Source: Planctomycetia bacterium
GTDB lineage: Bacteria > Planctomycetota > Planctomycetia > Planctomycetales > Planctomycetaceae
Length of the DNA: 46,191 bases
Assembly: GCA_026400935.1 (NCBI GenBank)
Contig: JAPLNX010000113.1
Coordinates: forward strand, 1 to 46,191
Direction: 5' to 3'
Shown: positions 34,287-43,200 of the stretch, piece by piece
How the letters are laid out: each line of letters starts with the position of its first letter
Position numbering within the stretch: the stretch's first letter is position 1
Notes under the pieces: generated by a model
The model's database searches: none
What the model was told of the DNA's origin: nothing
What the model saw: only the letters and a program-made list of their open reading frames with translations
Made by a program: the position numbers and the translations under genes

Positions 34287-37200
34287 ATGCTTCCGTATAA
34301 CTCTGCTGATCATGATTTGCGACAACTGTTCGCGGCCACCGATCAAGAGACCGTCACGCCCGATACCGAGTGTTTGGCCGAACTACGCATGCTTTCGACG
34401 GCAGAATTCATCAGTGCCGGACGAATGCACGCTGTGGAACATGATCGCGCACCGATATTGGTCAGTTCGCAGCGCGACGAGCGTCCGTCAAACCAGCGAG
34501 CGTGGGCCAGCGTCATCGCTGCGCTCGCGTTGATGGCGACGGCTTGGTTGTTCGTCTGGCAGCGACCACGCGAAGCCTCGCTCGGCGATGTGCTGGCGTC
34601 GGTGACGAATGCTTATTCCGTGCAAATGCGAATTGAAGTCGGCGACAGTTCGCGCGAAGTGAGCGTAGCGAGCGGCGGGCGACTCCGCTGGAACGATTCG
34701 AAACAGAAATACGTCGTCGCTCGAGAAGGACGCGTTTGGCACGTTGACGAGCTCACAAATCAAGCCGCATCGCAGCCGTCACCGTTTCATGTCGATGGCC
34801 GATTGGATCTCGTCAGCCTTTTGCTCAATACATCTGCTACTGACAACGAGCTGCTGACAACGGACTTCGGACAATCCACAAACTCCGTCTCGAAGACCTC
34901 GTGGCGCGAACGTCCTTCTTGGCTTGCCGTACGATCCATTGAGACGCTCAATCGCGATGGCCGCGAGTTTCGGCGATACCGCGCGGAATTATCTGGAACG
35001 CGTCCACGCATGCGTTTGGAAGCGTTGGCCGATGCCGCGGATAACAGTCTGCAATCTCTGCAGCTCACACAGGAACGTGATGGCCGCGATGAGCGGGTCT
35101 CGACCGTCACCGTGCTGGCGTACAACGTGCCGATCGACGATCGACGTTTCATCGTCCGCGACACGCTGACAGAAGACGGCCGCATCGGCAAGGTGACCGA
35201 GCATCAAGGAATCGTTTCGCTGCAACCGGTCGTCGAGGTGAGTGAACTGGGACATCTCGGCCCGTCGCGGCGTTGGACGCCGATTTGCGAAGAGACGTTG
35301 TTGCGTAGCGGCGATTGGCTGCGTACGGATACGAATGGGGCGAATGCCGTCGCGGTCAAGCTCGTTCCCGACACGCTCGTCATTCTCGGCCCGGGTGCGT
35401 TGGCCGAGATGATATCGCCGACGCAACTGCGACTGCATTCCGGCGAGGCAGAGATCACTGTTCCGGAAGGGCAGACGTTTGAGTTGCTCGATCAGAGCGT
35501 TCCCACCGCGAATGAATTAGTGAGCGGCAAGGCGCTAGCCACCGACGACCGATCGCGGTCATCGCAAGAACCGGCGGTTAGCGCCGTGCCGCTCACTCAT
35601 GTCGGTCCGACTGGGCTGACGTTGCAATCTGGCACGCATGTCTTTCGCGTCAACACACAGCGTGACATCGGGCAACTGACAAAGCTCGAACATACGCCGA
35701 CGTGGTTGCTCGGCTTCAAGGGGACACTGACGCAGGAGTCGCTGGGGTCGTTGATCGCGAACATCGACGGGCGGAACGTGCCGCTGTCGGTTGGGTATCA
35801 CAAGGTCTCGGTTGATATCCGCGACCAGATCGCGCGGACGGTGATCGAGGAATCGTTCGTTAATCACAGCGCGACTCGCACCGAGGGAACGTTCTTCTTT
35901 CCTCTACCAGCGGACGCTTCGATCAGCGGATTCGGAATGTGGATTGGCAACGAACTGGTTGAAGCGGACATCGTTGAGAAGCAACGTGCTCGCGAAATCT
36001 ACGAGACGATTCTGCGCGAGCGACGCGATCCGGGATTGCTGGAGTGGGCGGGAGGCAACCTCTTCAAAGCGCGCGTCTTTCCGATCGAAGCGCATTCCGA
36101 GAAGCGAGTGAAGATCACTTACACGCAAGTGCTGCCGTTGCGCGGCAAGCGGTATCGCTACAGCTACGCGTTGCAGAGCGACTTGCTCAAGCAGCATCCG
36201 TTGCGGCAGCTCGACATCGACGTGACCGTCTCGTCCGCTGTGCCGCTGAAGAGCATCAAGTCGCCGACGCATACGACTCGCGATGAGCTGACGCGGCAGG
36301 CGGGACGAGTCCGTTTCACGGCGCAGAATCACACGCCGACGCGCGACTTTGAAGTTGTGGTCGAAACCGAGCCGCCGCCGTCGGACGTTGTGTTGATTCC
36401 GCATCGTCGCGTGGACGATGGCTATTTTGTGTTGCAGTTCATGCCGCCGGGAAACGACGGCGATTGGGATCGCGAACTGCTGCAGAACGGCGAGCCGTTG
36501 TCGCTGCTGATTCTCGCCGACACGTCGGCGTCAATGGACGAATCGCAACGCCGTACGCAGGCCGAGTTCCTAGCGTCGCTGCTGTCGTCGTTATCGCCGC
36601 GCGACACGTTCAACGTCGCTGGCTGCGATGTGAATTGCGACTGGGCGTTCGATTCCGCTCGTGCTATCGAACCTGAAGCAGTTGCGAAGGCCCGCGAGTT
36701 CGTCGCGAAGCGGCGATCGCTCGGCTGGACAGATCTCGGAAAGGCGGTTGATTCCGCCTGGAGGATGGGCACTCTTGCCCGTCGAAATGATGCGTTGGGC
36801 GATGAAGACAAAAAGGCGACGGGCAAGAGTGCCCATCCTCCGACGCATGTCGTTTACCTCGGCGACGGCATCGTCACGACCGGCGCGAAGACGCCGGAAG
36901 AATTCGCGATGTCGTTGAGCCGCCGTGTGCCGGATTCATCGCTCCCCTTCCACGCGGTTGCGATCGGCAGCACATATGAGTGGCCGGTGCTGAAAGCGTT
37001 GGGCGCGATCGGCGGCGGCTCGGTGCGGCGGCTCAGCGGGCAAGGTCCAGCGAAAGCGGCTCGCGAGTTGTTGGTCGAACTGGCATCGCCCGGCCTGCGA
37101 GATGTGAAGGTCACGTTAGAGGGCCTGCGTACGGCGGCGGTTTATCCGGAGACGCTGCCGAACTTGCCGTTGGGAACGCAGCAGATCGTGTTGGGGCGAT

Positions 37201-40200
37201 ATCTACCAGAAAATCAAAAAACAGAAATCAAGAATCAAGGATCGAGCGCCTCGGTCATCGTTACTGGCACGCTCAACGGGAAGCCGGTGCGGCTGACTGC
37301 TCCGGTGCAATTGGCGGAAGACGAGTCCGGGAACTCGTTCATTCCTCGGCTGTGGGCGCGGCAGCATCTCGATCACTTGCTAGAGCAGGGACAATCGGCG
37401 GCAGTGCAGAACGACGTGATCGCGATGTCGGAAGAGTTCCACATCATCACGCCCTATACGTCGCTGCTCGTGCTGGAGAACGACGCCGACCGACAGCGGT
37501 TCGGCGTGAAGCGACGGTTTCAAATGCGCGACGGCGAGAAGTTCTTCGCTCAAGGCAAAGAGAATGCGAACTACGAATTGGTGCAGCAGCAAATCCAGAA
37601 AGCCCAACTGTGGCGACAAGGTTTGCGAACGCAGATGCTCGGCCAGTTAGGCTCGTATGGTCGCGACATTCCGTTGCAGCCGTCGGCGGCCAGCAATTCG
37701 TTACAGGGGTTGTGGGGAGGTGAAGTTGATCTGCTCTCTCGCACGAATCTCGGAGACGTGTCGTCGTTTCTGGGAAGAAGGCCAGGAGTCGTCAGGCTCA
37801 ACAGCATTCGGAATCGGTACGTGTTGGGAGCGCTGACCGACCAAAACAGCGACTCCGACGGAGATAAGTTTTACGAATCGCTGTGGATGGATGCGAAACG
37901 TTTTGCGGAACCAACGCAGCTCGACTTTCTGAGCGATGGTGTGTCGTCCTCGAACGGGAGAACGATCAAACGTTGGGGCTACTTCGCGGAGCCGCAGCTC
38001 CTCGGCATCCAAGAGAGACTTGCAGACGAGTCCTGGGAACTGTCTTTCAACGGCCCCGTGACAAGCTTCGGTGACGAATTTGTCGATGAGTATCGACACT
38101 CGCCGTCGCCGGTTCGACTGTTCGCTCGGCAAGCGACGGCAATAATCATGCTTCAGGACTCCGCTGAGGCATTCTTGCGGCCAACGCTCAATCGTCAGTC
38201 TGGCGAATACTTCGGAACGCGAAGTTGGGATGCGAGTCGCTTCGTCAACGGGGCGATCACGGACTACCGATTTGACGTGTCTGGTGGCGACACGGTCATG
38301 ACGAGCCCGGATGTCAGCAACATGTTCATGGCGTATGACTGGAGCAGACCACGAGGAACGACTCCCAAGTATTCTCAATCAATCAACGACGGTCGGGCTT
38401 ACATACCTCTGACGAGTTTTTCGGTGATGGATTCGGATGCGCTCTTTGGTCAGAGCGACATGGAAGCGGCACTGTCGGAATTCGATTCACCGCATGTCGT
38501 CGAACTCAATGGGTGGCGATCTCAGGGCCGTCTCTACCGCAGAAGCTATGGGTCTCAGCCAGTCGCTCCCGGCGGGCATGCGTTGCTCGGTTTGTTTCCG
38601 GCGTTGCCGTATTCATTCAAGACTCCGGCGAATGTGAAGACTCCGCAAGAGGTGGCTCAAGCGTGGCAAGCGGCTCGATCGAAGCTGCGACCGAAGCCGA
38701 GATGGTGGTCGGATGTGGCTTGGGACTTGGCCGAGAGTCTGCTTCGTACAAAGTCGCTGATGACGCTGGAGGGGGGCGTTGAATTGACACGCCGCAGCGA
38801 GAGTTTCGATGTGCGCTGGAAAGCATCGACGTCACGCAGCGAGCAGTTCGAAATCTATTCGCCGCGTGGCTGGTTGGTTCGGCAGCACGGAGATGAGCGA
38901 GCGACTGTGGTGGATTGGTGTGTTGGAGAGCAGATTTCAAAGTTCAAATCCGAACGCGGCGTCTGGTCGCGAGCGACTGACCTCGGTCGCGTGCGTACGA
39001 CCAACTTGGTCGAACTCGTCGTTCCGCCGTTGAGCCTCAGTGACTTTTCTTTGGGGACGAACGGGAATTCATTGGCGGAAGCGTTCGCCGGTTATCGCGC
39101 CTCCGTAGCGGAACATGGTCCGGAGCGGATGCTGCTGACGTTGCAACCGGTGCGCGATAAGGAGTTGGAAGTTCGAGTGGTCATCGACACGAAGCGGCAT
39201 CTGGTCGTGTCGATCGAACATCGCAACGCAGGACGAGTCAATGTGCGAATGCGTTTCGACGAGTTCGTCGAGGTCGCGGGATCGTGGTGGGCAACTCGGA
39301 TCGAAACGTGGGACGCTGACGAGCGACTGGTGTCGCTGACGACTCAAACGGTGAAGGGACTGTCGGCTGAGGAAGTGAGCCAGCGGATCAACGGCGAACT
39401 GGCCGGCCACGAGCGGGCGTTGTTGTTGCATGGTTCGCTGGAATCAGTCGCCGCAGCGAAGCGCGTGCTGGCGAATGCTGATGCCGTGTCGCCCGTAGCC
39501 GGAATTTCCAAACCAGGCGACGAAGGGGAGGCGTTCGCTGCTTATCTCCTGCTTGCGGCGCACTTCGCGAATAGTCAGCAGTGGGATCGGGCGTTTGAGC
39601 ATCTCGATGCAGCGGAGAAGTTGGCGGAGGGAAAAGCAGGGTTTCGCTGGGTGCGTGATGCGTTGCTCAACATCAGCCGTCGGCACGAAGCGTTGCGGCA
39701 GCGGTTGCTGGCGGAAGCGACTTCTCTCGCGAAGCAAATGCCGGACGATGTGCGGCAGCCTGGTGATCTCGAAGCGCTGACGAATCACGTGCTCAACATG
39801 GCGAGCGGCATCGTCGAAGCGAGCGAGCAACTGGAACTGATCGACTTGTTGAAGCCCGTCTTTGAACGGCAAGAACCTCGACGACAGGGTTTGAAAGCGT
39901 GGCGACAGTTGAAGTTCAACGCGCTGTCGAACGCGGGATTTACCGACGAGGCATTGGCGTTGCAGGAGTTGTTGGCGACGACATACTCGCACGATGTGGG
40001 ATTGCAACAGAGCTACGCACAGGCGTTGTATAGCTACGGCGAGCATGACGGGGCGTATGCGTGGATCGCAAAAGTGCTCGTACCGGAAGCGAAGTGGAAT
40101 CAGGATGAAGAATGGTCGTTGCGACAGTTGGTGCTTGGCTGGCTGGAATCGGAAGCTCGGTTTGAAGAACAGGTCACGTTGCTCGATGAGTGGCTCAAGA

Positions 40201-43200
40201 AGAATCCGCAGCAAGGTCACGAACAGTTATTGAAAGTGCTGTCACGGCTCGAACGTAACGAGCGAGTGCGGCAACTCGTTTCCGAATGGTTGAACGAGGG
40301 GATCACGGCGGCCCGGCAACCGGGCGAGATTCCAGTGACTGTCAGCATCCGAGCGGGGACGGCGTTGAATCATTTCACTCAAGGATTCGGCTGGACCAGC
40401 GAGGGCTTGGACGCCAAGTGGGAGCAGCCGTTGTCCGCCGCGTTCAACGCGTTTCTGCGACGCGAAGATACGGTTCTGCTCGCCGTGCGGATCATCGGAC
40501 TGAAGGCGTATCGCAACTCGAAGAGTGGCCAGAAAGCAGAGAAGGAAGTTGCCGCTTTCATCAAAGCGAACATCGGCACGCTGAAGTCATCGCACATCTC
40601 GAACTTACTGTCGTGGATCGAGCGTCGACAGATTCTTCGCGATCTACGGGAGCTGGTTCGTCAGCAATTTCGCAAACGTTGGGAAGTGGCTGTTGAGCCG
40701 GAAGATCGGGACGAACGAGCGAACGACTTACTGAGCTTCATGAGCCGCTATGCGAAGCGTGTCGAGGTGTTGGCGTTCCGCCGTGAGTTATTGAAGACCG
40801 CTCATCCGGAGTTTTATGAGCAATATGCGCTCGCGCTGTTCAATGCACTGCTGGAAACGAAGACGTTGGACTCGGACGTCGAAGGGGAGTTGTTTGCCCT
40901 GCTGTCGCAACTGGGGCCGCATCCGAAGTCGGTGATTGATCCCGTTGAATCTGACATTGACGGACAACGTCTGCTTGCGCGGATTAACGGCTTGCAACGA
41001 TTGCTGCCGTTGATCGAAAACTGGCGGTATGACGTGCGGATCAAAACGCTGATACCGCATCCGGAGAAGTTGGCTCAGAAAGAGCAGGGGGAGAAACAGG
41101 CGCAAGCTCGGCGTGAGGCACGCATCGAAACGTATCAACGCTTGAGTTGGGAATTGCCGAATCACCGAGGCCCGTTCGCTGATTGGCTGCGATACGAGCA
41201 ACGGCTGATGGACCTCGATCTGAATCGCGAGTTGCCGCGTTTGGTCGATGAGTGCTGGAAGATTGTTGGAGCGAAAGCTCAACCAAAAGTGACAAGCGGC
41301 GGTCAACGACACGTCGAGCACGTCTTATGGCTGCGGCATCTCGGCCTGCTATCGGGGCTGGTCGTGAGAGACGACATTGATCGGAAGCAGGCGACTCGAT
41401 TGGTGGCATGGCTGGAAGAAAAGGTCACTGCACAGCCGCAGCAAGTCGCATGGAAAACGAGGTTGCAGCAGATGCTGCTGGCACTCGATCGGCCGCAGCC
41501 ACTTGTCAAACATCTCACCGAATGGATCAAGCAGGCGGAAGCCTCGCGTTCGCCGAGCGTCGATCATCGCTGGCACGTATCGCTGGCCTATCTGCTAGCG
41601 GAGTTGGGCCGCTTGCCGGAAGCGATCGCGCTGTTTGAGCAAGTGGAGAAGGCGAACGAATTGCCGCCGACCGAGTACCGCGTATTTGCCACTTGGTATC
41701 AAGCGGTCGATCGCCGCGCCGATTACGAACGTGCGTTACTCAAGACGTATCAGACCTCCGACGAAAACCAATTGAGCCAAGCGTTGCAGCAAGGACTGAA
41801 CCCGTGGCGAAACGCCGGTCACTTGCCAAGTGAACTCGATCCGAACGTGCTGCGAGCGTTCCAAGCGATCTTCGAAAAGTCTGTTTCTCCACAGAACTAT
41901 GTCGGGGTTTTGCAACAGTATTACCAAGCTTGCCACGACTTCCGCTTACTGAGCATGTTGCCCGACGGCGTCATCGGCCATACGGCAGCGAAGGCATATC
42001 CGTTCGTAACCAGTTTGCAGGGCGTGTTGTCTGAAATCCGCGATGAGGCAACGGCGGATGAATTGCTGGCTCGATTGGCCGAAGTGCGACTGCGTTCGGC
42101 ACGGGTCTCCGACCCCGCCGTTGGGTCTGACCGAAAGTCTCCCGAACGTGATGACGCTCAGGGGAGACCTGCGGTCGAGGCAGGTGGCTCGGTCAGGAGA
42201 CCGGCCACAACGGCGGTTGATCTGCGAGCTCTTGATTTGCTCGAACTGCAAGTCGAACGCCGAGCGGCAGAGTTGCTCAATCAGCCGGGCCCGCATATCG
42301 AGAAAGCGTTGGCCGCGTTGCGACGTGCGTTTGATCGGCAAGGTTGGTCACGCGCTGAGCCACGACATTACGCGGACATGTTGGCCGCTTTGGGACGGAT
42401 CAGCCAGCCGTTGCTCGCTGCCGAACAGGTGCGACAGATGCGAGCGTTGTTCGAGCAAGCGACTCCTGCGACGTATGACCGGCTGCATATCGCGTGGGTG
42501 TTAGCTCGACGTCTGTGGGATGACGAGCACGCTGCCGAAGTGACGAGTCTGTTGGAGTCGGCGTTGCGAGAGTACCTGGCCGCGAGAGACGGTCGATTGA
42601 ACCAGCAAGTCAATTCAATCTTCACGGCCTACGTTTCGTATCTGCGTCAGCAACAGCACTTCGTGGCGAGCGAGCGGGCAGTGCGTGAACAGCTCAATGT
42701 AACAAAGCTGCCGACGCAGCAGAGATGGCTCGAATTGCAGTTGTTTGAGGTTTATCAACAAGCGTTGCAAGAAAACGGGACGACGTCGCTCGGCGCAGGG
42801 AATGAGTTGTATCGAGCTTTTCACAAGCTGCTGTTATCCACGATCGAAACGCCCGATGCTGGGCATCGCACGGCGGTGTTGAACGCGCTGATGTCGCTGT
42901 ATCGGCTGGGACATGCCGCGAAAGACTTCGGGGACGTTCGCGACGATCTGCGGAAGTTCGCGAATGGACGTTTTGTGGAACTCCTGAAGCGGAACACGAA
43001 CCAGTATCAGCCAATGATTGTCACGGTTGCTGGGACAATTCATGACGTCTTGGGTTGTCGCGAAGGGATCGTGTTTTATCTTGATCGACTTGATCACGAA
43101 CCGGAGTGGTTGCGACAGCAGAATCAACAAGGCTGGGGCAACTTCGCTCGGACGATTGCTCAGTGGCGGCGTGAATGTCCGGATCTTGGAGAAATCGAAC

